Below, one piece after another: positions 11,496 to 22,900 of a stretch of DNA of 64,000 bases (positions are counted from its first letter, which is position 1; each line of letters begins with the position of its first letter). The translations under genes and the position numbers were made by a program. This DNA comes from Cyanodermella asteris (lineage: Eukaryota > Ascomycota > Lecanoromycetes > Ostropales > Stictidaceae). The DNA lies in assembly GCA_900618795.1 (NCBI GenBank), contig UYJD01000007.1:944385-1008384 (forward strand), read 5' to 3'. The notes beneath the pieces were generated by a model. The model was not told the DNA's origin and did no database searches. It saw only the letters and a program-made list of their open reading frames with translations.

Positions 11496-13342
11496 TTACT
11501 CGCGGCTCACGTCGCGCCCAAAGAGCTTAGCCTTCATCCAGTCGACACAGACAAGCACTCTGTTGCGAGTGCTGAAACACATGCTAAGGTATGCGCTTCG
11601 CCAGAAGACGTACGTCCACGCGCCACCCGAGGCGATATTGCCCCTCAGCCAACTGATGTCAGCGACAGCTTTGTCGCTGCCAATGTAAGCCAATGAGCCC
11701 TGGTGACTGTATTCGAAGGGACCAATTTGTTTGACACGGCGTAGACGTCGTTGAGACTCCTTTATGTCGTTCAAGATCTTGGTGCGGTCGTCCTGGCTCG
11801 GAGCTTTGGCCTGTTGCTCGCTAAGATCGTCCAATCGACGCTCAAGTGTTTCGGTTTTGGCTAAGCTGTTGAACAAGCGTGCCAAGAAGGCTCCCTCTTG
11901 CGATGCGACTTGAGCGGTCGGAGCGTAGTTGGCAACGGCGCAATCACCGACTGCCCAGACATTTTCACAGCCATTGACGACAAGATACTCATTGACTGCA
12001 AGGCCGCGTCGCGAATCCTTCTGCGCCGGAATCTGAGCCATGAGATCCCTGACCACCGGTCGCACAGCATTGCCAGTCGCCCAGACCAAGAGGCCGTATG
12101 GAATCTTCTCAAGCGATTTCTTTCCGTCTGGCTGGGTGTATTCTGCCTCAATATACTTGTCGGTGACCTTCTTGACCATCGTCTTTGTCTTGATGGAAAT
12201 TTTCTCCTCGTCGAAAGTGGAGGTTGTGTAATCAATCAGCTACAATGGGTATTAGCAAGACTGAGCGTAGACCTGTTGTCAAGCTATTAAGCTCACCTGC
12301 TTTGAGAACATAGGTAAGACATTTGGCAAAGCTTCAACAAGGGTGACGTGAAAATCCTTGGCGACTTCAGGAATCCATTTCTTGAGGTCGGCCTGGAAGA
12401 AGTCTTGCAGCTCACCAGCGAACTCAACGCCGGTGGGGCCTCCGCCCACAACAACCATGCTCAGCAGACGCTTGCGCTCTTCTTCGCTCTGGTCCTTGAA
12501 TCCTGCCGTCTCGACACAGTCCATGATGCGCTTGCGGATGGCCTGTGCGTCTCCAACCTCCTTCAAGAAGAGGCTGTGCTCGCGAACGCCTGGTATACCA
12601 AAAGTCGCATTCTCGGCGCCAACCCCAACGACTAGATAGTCGAAGGACACCTCGTTTGAGATCGTGTCACCCTTGACCTCGCTCTCATCAGAGATATGTA
12701 TCTTCTTGTTTGTATAGTCGATTTTGGTAACCTCTGCTTCGTAAAATTTGACTGCAGCTTTTTTGTGCCGCAACACGTTGCGGATCGGCTCCATGATCGA
12801 GCGATGCTCGACGAGGCCAGTGGTGCATGATGGTAGGAGTGGAGTGAAGAGGAAATAGTTGCGGGGCGAAATTACGATGACATTGTAGTTTTCAGTGTCG
12901 AGTTTCTTCAGTAGGGATACAGAACCCCATCCCGTCCCTAATGCCTTGTCAGCAACAGCTACAGTGGCCACCGGGAGATGTGGTAGCACGACCGAAACAT
13001 ACCGAGGACAACCAGAGTCTTTTTGGCCGGATCAGGCTCAAACTGGTCGTCAGGGGTGCGCAGCTCATAGATACTGTAGCCCAAAGTGCCGACCGCACCC
13101 AAGGCAGCCAGCTTCGTCAGTCGCCAGGTCCATCTAAAGAAGCCCGCGCGTTTCCTGGGAATCGCGGGCAAGCCCTCGGCGTACAAGCGGCACTGGTAGG
13201 GCGAGATGGGAAGTCGCGTCCTCGAGTGCGCCGCCCGACTCGCGAGAAAGACAGTTCTGGACGACAGCTGAGATGAGGGCGACAGTGAATTCAAGACGCG
13301 AGAAGAGGCCAAGGAGAGCCTGGGGACGTTGCTGGCCGCCAT
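11496..13342 (-). CDS. NDE1: Alternative (type II) NADH:ubiquinone oxidoreductase, mitochondrial, external NDE type
   Basis: Three exons, 13342-13003, 12937-12297 and 12239-11496, with introns of 65 and 58 bases, give 574 aa. The first dinucleotide fold reads TLVVLGTGWGSVSLLKKLD and is created by the first splice. A second, VVVGGGPTGVEFAGEL, lies in exon 2; NYFLFTPLLPSCTTG and VWAVGDCA are family hallmarks. The enzyme passes electrons from NADH to ubiquinone without pumping protons. The N-terminus is Arg/Ser-rich like a mitochondrial presequence and is followed by a hydrophobic segment (KLAALGAVGTLGYSIYEL) as in inner-membrane external dehydrogenases. An Arg/Gln/Glu-rich helical insert (about residues 450-490) precedes the membrane-binding C-terminus. 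An in-frame ATG at 13519 would add 59 residues; I prefer 13342 because it gives a normal presequence. Confidence 0.92.
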
Positions 13343-13958
13343 TGTCCAGGGGACAGGAACGGGGTGACAAACCCTGGCCAGGGAAATGGGAGAGTGTCGA
13401 GCGAAGATGGCGAGAGGACGGATGGAGGAGTTCCTCTGCCGGCGTGGTGGATGATGGAGATCAGGGCAATGGCTAAGAGAGACCGTTATCTCTATCGAGA
13501 GAAATTGTCGCGAAAACATCTGCTAGCTTATCCACAGTAAATGACGCATGGGCCACGGCGACATGCCGCCCTGGCCGGGTACCTACGTGGGTACTTGTTA
13601 CGATGGGCAGGCGACGGAAGGAAACGCCGCCGCGCTAAACAGCCTAAACTTGTCTGGGATCTTGGGCGAGCAATAAAGCCGAGTCACTGATGTGGCATAG
13701 ACCATGAATAATGCTTGGCCGTTTGGTCCAGCCGTGCACAGCTCACCAAGCTCGCTGAGCTTGCACTCTTCACACGCGAATACTGCCGCCTCACCACTCG
13801 CTGCGATCCCGTAGTACGTATAGCCGCTACTGCTCATTTCCCCATCAGCTCGCAGAGGTCTTGGCTGTCAACACGTCCGCTCCCAGCAGCCTCCTCGGAT
13901 CTAGCGACAGCAGGTTCCGCGGCTCCACTTGCTTCCTGGCCCCGCTGAAGCTGCAATC
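13343..13958. other. Divergent intergenic region
   Basis: About 616 bases between the divergent starts of NDE1 (13342, minus) and the small three-exon gene (13959, plus). Presumed to hold both promoters; nothing else seen. Confidence 0.5.
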
Positions 13959-14345
13959 ATGCAGAAGGTCACCAATTTGAGGGAGAAGCTGCGTCGCAAG
14001 CTCTCTGTTCATGATAAGAATCGTACTGTCTCATCAAGCCCCAGGGGTCATGAGTGCATGGTACGGACACTGATTTATCCCAGCCAATTTCGACGATCAC
14101 GATGAATTCGATGACGAGACCGAGCAGCGCCTGCAAAAGGAAATAGCAGAGGCGGAGGAGAAGGGCTATGCTACCGGCAAGCCAGGGTCCTTTCTCAACC
14201 GTTTGATCGCGCACGGAAACTCGAAGACTGTACTGACGGGAGCATTCTCGGTGTGCCAATCGTCCAATTGCTGACCATCGGACAGGATGAGCAACTGCAG
14301 CAAGAGACTGCTGCTTCCGGCTCGGCGGCTACCGGAGCCAAATAA
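13959..14345 (+). CDS. Small protein of 89 aa, three exons, function unknown
   Basis: Exons 13959-14022, 14084-14229 and 14286-14345 join in phase across introns of 61 and 56 bases. Both introns begin GTACTG; the first has CACTGAT and the second GCTGACC as likely branch sites, and both end in CAG. The product begins MQKVTNLREKLRRKLSVHDK, is basic for about 20 residues, then acidic (FDDHDEFDDETEQ), then has a helical Glu/Ala/Lys-rich stretch and the ordered-looking KPGSFLNRLIAHGN, with an Ala/Gly/Ser tail. No signal peptide or membrane segment. I do not recognise the family. The consistent phases and the change from noise to protein-like sequence at each splice site argue for a real gene. Confidence 0.6.
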
Positions 14346-14992
14346 GGACGAACTGGTGTTCTGGGCATGTTCCCTATCTATCAACTTCACAGATAGGCAA
14401 ATTCCCAACTGATTCTACTCGAGCATACGCAGGTCAGTCTTTGCTAGCTTGTGAGTTGCAAGAGTACACCCACGCCGCGTTTGCAACACAGTTTACGACC
14501 CCATACATAGCAAAAGTTGCTCGATCGCGTCGGCCAGGAGTAACCACAGAGTACAAATCAGACTTGAATCTTTCGCACGATGCTTTCTTCATACACGTCT
14601 AAAACGTGCAGGTTTGCTTACGTACAAGGGAGGCGAGGTCTCGTCACCTGAGCTGAGCATGCCAAATTTAGCAGAGTTCAGATGTCCTTGCGGAGTGATT
14701 CTTGGATATTCGAGCGAGTTGGCGAACGTGCCGGCATCAGCCAGCTCGTCCTAAGCCATGTAATGAGGAAGTACTGTGACCGAAAGACAACGCAGGAACG
14801 CTACATGGTAACAGGTGCCTCCCAGTCCCGCTCATGGCTATATGATAGGCGGAGATTCAACTGAAAGCTCGCTCCAGAACGCCATTGATGCAATGTATTG
14901 GGTTGTCATCAGGGGTATCCGCTTTTCAAGGGTGAAAACAAAGTCAGAGCCATCAGATCGGCGTGCCATCAAACATTATGGAGCAACGGCCC
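14346..14992. other. Convergent intergenic region
   Basis: About 650 bases between the ends of the small plus-strand gene and the minus-strand cyclin gene. No gene or RNA recognised. Confidence 0.5.
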
Positions 14993-16969
14993 TCATCGAT
15001 ACCCAGAGGACTGTCTGTAATCCAGCGGCGGTATCTGTCTTGACGGGTCCATTGGCGCCATTTGAAATTGGCGAGGTGTGAGGTATGGCACCATACCCTG
15101 TCTCGGCTCAATCGGGGCTTTGCTCAGGGGTTGGTAATACGTCGGCTGCTGACTCATGTGTTGTAAAGGGCTTTGTAGAGCCGCCATCGACGGAGGTGGT
15201 GCGAGGAGTGTGTTGACCTGTCTCACAGGCCTGTAAGGCGAGTTGCGATACATCAAATATCCAGACGGTGAATGGGCGACTTGTGGCGGCGGGTAGTTGG
15301 TATTTGTGGGTGAAACATTCTGGGAATCCGATTGCAATGTCGACGGCGTTGTCTGGGAGAGCAGAGATGGCAAGGAAGGCACGCCGGATGAGAGGTTGCT
15401 GGATGGGGTACTGGAGTGAGGTTGCCAAGACTGCTCCGAGGGAAACATGACGGGAGCCGGCAGAGTGAGCTGCGAGGCGGATAGAGGAACGGTTGTAGGA
15501 TACGAAGGAGCATACAGCGGAGTGGTTGTAATTGCCGAATAGAGTGTAGCGGATGGCATGGGAAGTCTGGGCAGATTGTAATCCTGAGCCGGCATGGTCG
15601 GTAGATGCGGAAAAGCCGACCCTTCTGTGCTGGACGACGGCGTGGTTCGCGCCTGTTTTTGAGGCAATGCAAACATGGGCTCATCGACACTCCTTTTCCG
15701 AGAGGTGGGCCGGGATCCGGCAGCTCTCAGATCGGCTATGCGAAGCTCCTCGGCAGTCCTAGCGGCAGGTTGTGGAACATTGATTGCTGTGTTGTACACA
15801 GGTAGTGGATTTGGTAAATGTCGCGGCGGCAAGAGAACGCGTTGTGCTGTCAGATGCGGTGGAGACAGCTGCTCAGAAGGCGGTGTGAAAGGCAGAGCTT
15901 GAGGACCTGCAAGATGGGATGTAGCCATACTGGACGGAGTCGGAACCGCGTTGTAAATCCTCGACGCCTTGTCGAAATACTCGGCGAATTTGCCGAGCAA
16001 TCTTTGCCACTGGTGCCAGTGCTCTGCTGATGTGTAGAGATCATATTTCATATTGCTCAAAAATTCCACTTCCATGACGTGAATTTCAGAGACGGAGATG
16101 CCGGAGACATCGGCCCAAGTCTTGTTAGTATAGGTGTTGTCGTCCAAGAATTTGTTGCCTAGCATCAGAGCTACGGTCAGAAGACGATACTCGCTGCCCG
16201 CCTTGCCTTTGACGTTAGCGGTAATGTTCTTGAGCCTGTAGACAAATAGTAAGGCCAGGAGAATGACATTTTGTGAGACCTGGGTGGTCGACAAGAGAGT
16301 CGTGACCCATTTCCGAAATCCCACTGTTGGGTTCGCTTCCACTGGCAAAGGCACAATCGCGGGAGCGCCGATGGAGCTCTCAACACGCGCGAGAGTGCTT
16401 GCGTCCTCAAACCAGAAAAGGCAAGTAATCTGGGCCGCGAATTCGGCCAGGCTTCCTTGACTATCGTTTACCGTGTCCGGAATTTGGAGGGCAGTGGCAA
16501 TCTGAGAGTTTTCGATGCCATTCATAGTGTCGTGCCGCGATGAACACATCTGCCTCACTTGAATATCCGGGCTGAGCGAACGATGTGATCGATCCAACAT
16601 GAGGTTGGGAGTGGAGGTCTGGACCGGAGGGCGCTCAGCTGTTGTACTCTGATAATGACTATTTCGTTGTTGCCCGTTTGAAGTAGCCAGGAGGTGCTTG
16701 TTGCGCTTGTCTGTGCTGACCGGAAGACTCCTAGCTCTTGTCTGACTGGCCGTTTCCGCTATCCACTTATCCACATAGCTGTCCAGTCCGTATGGTGGTG
16801 GTCGAGATGAAGCTGCGTCCACGGCATTTGGGACATGTCTGCTTGAAGGGGCATAGCTGTTCAGTATATCCCAACGTTGAGTGAACTGTTGGCTGCGCGA
16901 GGAAAGAGGAGCAGCAGTTGGTGGCATGGGGGGAAATATCGAGGCAGCCAGCATGGAAGGTGCAAACAT
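14993..16969 (-). CDS. Cyclin of the Pho80/Pcl (Clg1-like) type with long disordered tail
   Basis: A single open frame from ATG 16969 encodes 658 aa. Residues about 175-325 form a cyclin box: SLAEFAAQITCLFWFEDAS, FRKWVTTLLSTTQVSQNVIL, YRLLTVALMLGNKFLDD, the TYTNKTWADVSGIS element and EIHVMEVEFLSNMKYDLYTS are characteristic of Pho85-partner cyclins. Such cyclins steer a Pho85/Cdk5-like kinase toward phosphate, glycogen or polarity targets. The N-terminal 170 residues and the C-terminal 330 are Pro/Ser/Thr/Gln-rich and probably disordered, with many SP/TP sites. The 7.4 kb region upstream has no other gene, so this gene may have an unusually long leader or regulatory region. Family is firm; the specific member is not. 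Confidence 0.88.
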   Translation of the reverse strand: MFAPSMLAASIFPPMPPTAAPLSSRSQQFTQRWDILNSYAPSSRHVPNAVDAASSRPPPYGLDSYVDKWIAETASQTRARSLPVSTDKRNKHLLATSNGQQRNSHYQSTTAERPPVQTSTPNLMLDRSHRSLSPDIQVRQMCSSRHDTMNGIENSQIATALQIPDTVNDSQGSLAEFAAQITCLFWFEDASTLARVESSIGAPAIVPLPVEANPTVGFRKWVTTLLSTTQVSQNVILLALLFVYRLKNITANVKGKAGSEYRLLTVALMLGNKFLDDNTYTNKTWADVSGISVSEIHVMEVEFLSNMKYDLYTSAEHWHQWQRLLGKFAEYFDKASRIYNAVPTPSSMATSHLAGPQALPFTPPSEQLSPPHLTAQRVLLPPRHLPNPLPVYNTAINVPQPAARTAEELRIADLRAAGSRPTSRKRSVDEPMFALPQKQARTTPSSSTEGSAFPHLPTMPAQDYNLPRLPMPSATLYSAITTTPLYAPSYPTTVPLSASQLTLPAPVMFPSEQSWQPHSSTPSSNLSSGVPSLPSLLSQTTPSTLQSDSQNVSPTNTNYPPPQVAHSPSGYLMYRNSPYRPVRQVNTLLAPPPSMAALQSPLQHMSQQPTYYQPLSKAPIEPRQGMVPYLTPRQFQMAPMDPSRQIPPLDYRQSSGYR

Positions 16970-19900
16970 AAATGAGCCTGTCGAGCGAGAGGCGAGGAGG
17001 GTTTGCCAGTTTCAACAATCAACGGCAGTGACGGTCCAGCCGTCACCGGGGAAGATGAGGAACAAAGCAGTTGCGAAACTGCGTATTAGACTGTCTTGAA
17101 AGAGTGGCCATCCGGTTGTGAGAAGGGCGCTGCTTGGTAAGACGCAACGAGAGGCTTGTGTGGAGCAGCTCGACGGGCACAGAGAATTGAAGGCCGAAGG
17201 TGGACAGAGATTGGAGGGGGGTGTAAGGTAAAATCACGGCGGCTGAGAGCAGAGAATGTTGATGAGGAATTCGAGGTCAGTATGCCGGAAACGGGAATCG
17301 GGAAACGGGGCAGGGTAGGAAGGTAGCGGGCAGGTACGGGCTGTGTTTGTTGTGCGGTGATCAAAGTGAAGAATGTTCAGAATAAGGAGTGGATCTCTGA
17401 ACCAAAGCAAGAAGGCGAGGAATACTGTAATGGCAGCGATGTATTAAGTGAGCAGCAAAGCGAGCTTGCGGAGTCCAAGGACGAAGTATGCCTGCCTCTG
17501 ATGCACGACAACGACACTCATAGCGGCTCACATCATTGGCGCGGCAGGCGAGTAGTGTGAGCGGCGCCGGAATGTGCGGTCGAAAGAAGAGAGGACCAGC
17601 AGAGATGGCATCTTCGAACAGCAAAGGTAGGAAGTGATGTTAATTCAGGGCGGCGTAAGCAAACTTGCAAATGTACCATATTGTGTGGGACTTCTGAGAA
17701 AGGCTCTTCCGCATTCGTCGCCTCTGCACCGGTCGGCAAATGAGAGGTGACGCGCAATAGTGATGCTAAGAAGCGAAGGGCAGCAAAATGTGCCAAGAGT
17801 CCTGTCGAGCAGCATATACCAAGACCTCGGATGATGACAAGGCAGCCGATGAGCTAGCCAAGTAGAGTAAAAGATTGTTGACAAGTCGCCTAGCATACTT
17901 GGTCGTTAATTTACAACTGGGGGTGGCTAACAGGCCGAGCAAGGGCAAGCGCGAGCCACAACCAGAGGAGGGAGAGAGCCAGAGCGGGCGTTTCGCAGAC
18001 TCGCAGTCTCGTAGCGGGCAGGCGCGGCCGGCAAGGCTAGATTGCGATTTTGCTGGAGGGAGGAGCACACCCAGGATTCCAGGCAGGAGCGACCCGCCAA
18101 AAGCGGCGCTGTTGCCACGCAATCTGCCCGCAGCTCGATTCAGGCGAGCCAGTGCAAGGCCACACACCAACACTCTGATCCCCTCCACTCGACACTCGAC
18201 CGCTGTAGCGTACGCAACAATCAGCTGCTACCGCGAATCCCTTCACGCCAATTTTCCCTTCCAGTCCAGGCATGTTTGGCACTATCCCTTGTTCCTCCGT
18301 CCATGTGCTACGTTACCGCTTACAAGCCCTCCATCAGTAGCTGCAGCTAGTGCTTTGCCCGCCACCGTGAACCCGGCGGCATGCTGATCAGGCCAGACAG
18401 CCCGGCCAGCAGCTGAGACGCCAGAAAAGCGCTCACAAAGAGAGTCAGACAGCGCGTTCTGTCGGCGACACGAAGCGAGAACCAAGCAGGCGATGAGACG
18501 CTGGGGTATGCGAGCGAGCTGCAACATCCAGCCCACGGCCACTTGCTGTAAGCGGTTTCAGACCCGGCGAAGCTCGACTGCGCGACAGGATACAGTATCC
18601 TTTCTGCTATTTACTGTGCGTACTCCGTACTCCGTACTCCCACAACTTACAGAGTGCCGCTCCTTTAGCGTTCCACATCCACGTCGGCGTCTCGATTTCC
18701 AGGCCCATGCGGTCACGCAGCGCTGCGCCCAGAGCCTCGTAAATCTGGCCGAGGTCTCAGACTAGTCCTGGTCGGACTACTGCCTCGCGGATCGAAGCAT
18801 CATGCCAGCTCCTTGCCCGGCGCTGCAGTGCCCCGGCACGACTCAAATTCGCTGATTGGTCGACTCCTGGCGCAGGAGGCAGCGCGGAAGTGCTGGAACG
18901 TAACCTTCTCGTGACGTGTGTCTCTGGCGACGACGATGGCGATGTATAATGGAGTTTTTCTACGCTTGCCTCCGTTCGACGCCGGATACAGGGATCGAAC
19001 TCAAGGAGCGAGGGGTCAGCCGGGTCTCGGACATAGCTGCGCCTTGAGCGATATCCCGCAGGTCTTCATACACCAGACTCGAACGAATGGGAGGCTTGGA
19101 AGCGGTCTCAGACTGCCTGTCCCCACAGCATTAGTGAGTGCCGGCTCTGAGGGCTCCCTTTGGCTCACGATTATCACTCCGCCACGACCTCGCGTCGTGC
19201 TCAACATTATTCTCGTCTAATGATGATGTTGACGGTAAGTGCAGGATCGCCCACCCACGACACAGAACACCACCATACATACGATGGTACCACAAGCAGC
19301 GTTGGTGGAAATCGGTCGACGCTATCAGCGTCAGCACGTCTTGCCTCCACCGATAATCCTGAGCATGGGCCGGTCCCGGTCGGCCAACATCTTGCAAAGG
19401 AAGGAGAGAGGAAGCGGCGCCTCATCACGACTCGTTATGTGTCGTGTGGTGTGGGAGCCAACGCCGTGCTATCCACAGACCCATCCTCCACCCAAAGACC
19501 GACGACATCACCCATGAGCCACGATGGCACGGGAAGCAGCAAATTATGCCCGGCCACCTCGCTCCTCATTCGTGCTTATGTTGCCGGCCAGGCTTTTTGC
19601 CCGCATGACGAAGATGAGCCAAAGACCAACGCTCATCATCCATGCACATTATTATTGCGGTAGTGCTTCACGCCCACTCCTAGACTCAACCACTAACCGT
19701 TTACGGCGTGCTCCATCGTCTCCCTGCCCAGACGATACGACACAATTGTACCCGGCCACCCTGGCGTCACTGTCCGCTACTGGCGGCCTAAACTTACGCT
19801 GCTGCTGCCCGCAGCCGGGATATCTGCGACTTTTGAGATCCATCCACATCTTGTAGAATTGCAAGAATGAACATGACAAGGAGGATGCTGATGCCCTATC

Positions 19901-22900
19901 TTCATTTCCTTCATCGCGACTAGCCCCTGCACTCGTGTCTGATGAGACTCACAAACATCAGCAGCACATTGAGTATTACGGGCAACGATCCTTCGCTTCT
20001 CCACCACTCATCACACTCGAACATTTCGGAAGTACATGCCGGTGAATGGGTGGAATGATGATCGATAAAACGTTCGTACCCACGCACCTTCCTGAGGGTG
20101 GAGACGATGATATTCCGTGAAGCCTCGCCAGAGGCAGATCCCGGCCTCCAGGTCGCTGCTCAATGTTTGTCTCTGTGCATACTTCTATAACACCTGTAGA
20201 AGATATACCAAGAGGGTCGCCAGCGGTACTTTACAATCAACCAATGCCCGAGCGCTCGGAGGTCCCATCACGAGCCCTGCTTTCCGTGTCTCTGAAGTTC
20301 CCATCGCGCCACCGGTTAGCCCATCACGACAATCTGCTGAGTCTTCACTCTTCACACGTCGCTAGGCCAAACTGCTTTCTGCTCAGGAGCGACCTCGGTC
20401 AAAATAATGTTCCAAGCTTCAGCCTAGTACAGACTGTATGCCTGCATCCTTGCTAGGCTGAGAAGGCCACGCCATCATCGCTGCTGAGCATGTTAAGGGC
20501 CATGGCGAGCTTGTGCGATATACTTGCTTCTCTAACAAAAGTTGCTGGCTTGACTAAGCTGACGGCCATCATATACGACGAGATAGCTTCGTGCGCCATC
20601 ACTCTTCAGGTGGAGACATGGGTGCCGCGCCGCGTTCGTTATCACGCTTTCCACGACAGCCCAGCCAAAAACTAGTCAGCACAATGATGGCTGCGCGTAC
20701 GAAGGCCGCTGACCAGGGTTCGACGTCGCCATTGGGGTTTTCAGAGAGATGCAGTGGTCCCCTCCTTGAAGAATCCTATGATATCTTTTCCGTCGAAATA
20801 CTCGACTTCAGCTTGCTGTGACTCGTTCGTTCGGCGTTAGTCTGCCCTTGTTTCGTCGACGTACGACTAACGAATCGACGCAATGTTATTGTCGATGGCG
20901 TTGCTGTTCTTTCAGCAGCTGCAATCACTGGATCACGCTGCCTGGCAGAAGCAATGCGCGCGGCGTGCACAGGCCGAGTTATCGTAGTCTTACAAACGGC
21001 GTATCAACGCCTCCGCGAGACCTCCGCCGCAGGTTGTGCAAGAAGAATAATGTTGATCGTTGCTGAATTCCACATGTCCACTCCGACGAGCCGACCGCCG
21101 AAGAGACCTTGCTTCGTCCGTACTCGCAAGCATAGCCCGCGCACGACCTCAAACTCTTTGTCTGTAGCGTGCGTATTTGATTGATTACCGAAGTACGAAC
21201 GCCACGAGAATTGGTTTCAAAATTGAGACGTCAGTCTTCAAGCACTCGGATAACCAAGACGCACAACATATCGTGTCCGTAAGCCAGCATCCGGCAGATT
21301 GCTATTTGCCCCTCACGAACGACAACAAAAAGGTAGTTATCTCGGCTGACAAGAGACTCGGTCAGAGTCTATGGCTCAACGTTTTTTTACCATCCGATTC
21401 TGCGACCAAAGTGTTCATCCGGCTGCTTGGCCCCGCTTTCGCAATGAGAATTGGCCAGGCAGAGCAGTGAAACCAGGTCATCGGATCGCTTCCAGCTAAC
21501 AAGCCTGACGATGGCGGTGCTCATGGATCTTGCCGTTTTGCACTGCTCAAGTCGGCATACCATCACCTGCACGCGAATGCCCTGCCTTTCACCCACGGAA
21601 AGGGCATTGGCTAGGCACGGGACCGCAAGACGGGGTCACGGCCATGATATTTGCCCATTATTGAACGCTACCGCCGGCCAGTTTTCGACTTGCAGACGCC
21701 GTTCATGAACCAGTCACTCGTCGAGCACGAGAGGGCGTCAATGCGAAGGTTGTGCAAATCCACATTAGCCCGAGCGGCGTGGGTGTACTCAAGCCCACAT
21801 GACAACAAATAATCCTACTTCGCGCTGGCTCGATCGTCGTCTCTTACTGATTGTGGTTTTGTCTTCTCTTGCTGTGATGGTCGATAGAGCCTTGCAAGTT
21901 CCAGCCTCGCTCAGGCACCAAGAGTCGCCGTCGTCTCCTATTAGAGTCATGTTCCGGTCACACAGATTGGTTTGAGTCTAAGGCCGGACCTGTGGTCACG
22001 GCAGAAAGCCGCGAGTATTTTACGATTGTGCTCAGGCACACGAAGCGGCCTCGACGGCAACCACAGTCACTACGTCAGCCTTTCCGGTCATTCAATGTAT
22101 GGTTCTTTGGTAACCATTGAGCGCCCTCTTCCCCATCGCCGTAAGGCGGGTTGGTCTCGCATGGCCAATGTACCTTTGTAAGATCCAGTAATAAGCTTGC
22201 GCATGCGGACAACAATGCGTCGAATGTCCGAAGCTGGAACTTGTTAGCAGTCTTGAAAGCCGGCCAGACCGGCACGGTCAGAAAGTCACGGCTTTGAAGA
22301 TGAGACAGGTCAGCCGTTGTCGCCCAACGAGGTCAAAACTCGGAAAATGATCCCCAGCATGTCTCCTGACTAGCTCGGCTGCATATCACGTTATCGCAGT
22401 CGACAGCTCTGAAGAGGCACGGGTAAGATCGTAAGACTTGCAAGCACCACGGCTGCCCGCTCTCCACCGCGCGGGGGCGTTTTAGGAGGCAAAGCACCAA
22501 CAAACCATGGTCAGCCTGTTACGGCACGTGCAAACACCTCTACAGCAGCTTACGTGCCTTGCAGGCTCTTGCAATCACGCGAAGTGAGCTGCGCAAACCG
22601 TGCAGATTGGCGTATATTGACCACCACGGATTATGCGACGGGCTAAGCTCCATCAAGCCTAGTGTGAGGGCAGCGTGGAGCCTGCGCAAGAAGCGATTTA
22701 CGGTGTCACAGCTGAGATGACTGACCGCCTCAGACATGGCTTGCCGGCGCCTGATGCACTGATTTACGTATGTGTTTGTGTGCACTTGATTCGTGTCAAG
22801 TATCAGACTCTCAGCCATGCACATGCAAGACCACTGCGGACTTCAGCCGGTGGGAGCTTATAAACCTCTCGTGGTCATTGTGCTGGCACGCCAGGGTACC

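Noticed and set aside
17875-18387. 170-aa plus-strand open frame
   Set aside because: Arg/Pro/Ser-rich composition, overlaps a frame of similar size on the other strand and resembles no family.
18960-19100. A possible tRNA on the minus strand (GTTCGATCC-like T-loop)
   Set aside because: No acceptor stem, D-arm or anticodon arm of proper spacing could be drawn around it.
19160-19663. 167-aa plus-strand open frame
   Set aside because: Starts and ends in repetitive His/Thr/Ser-rich sequence with several overlapping frames; no splice signals or motifs.
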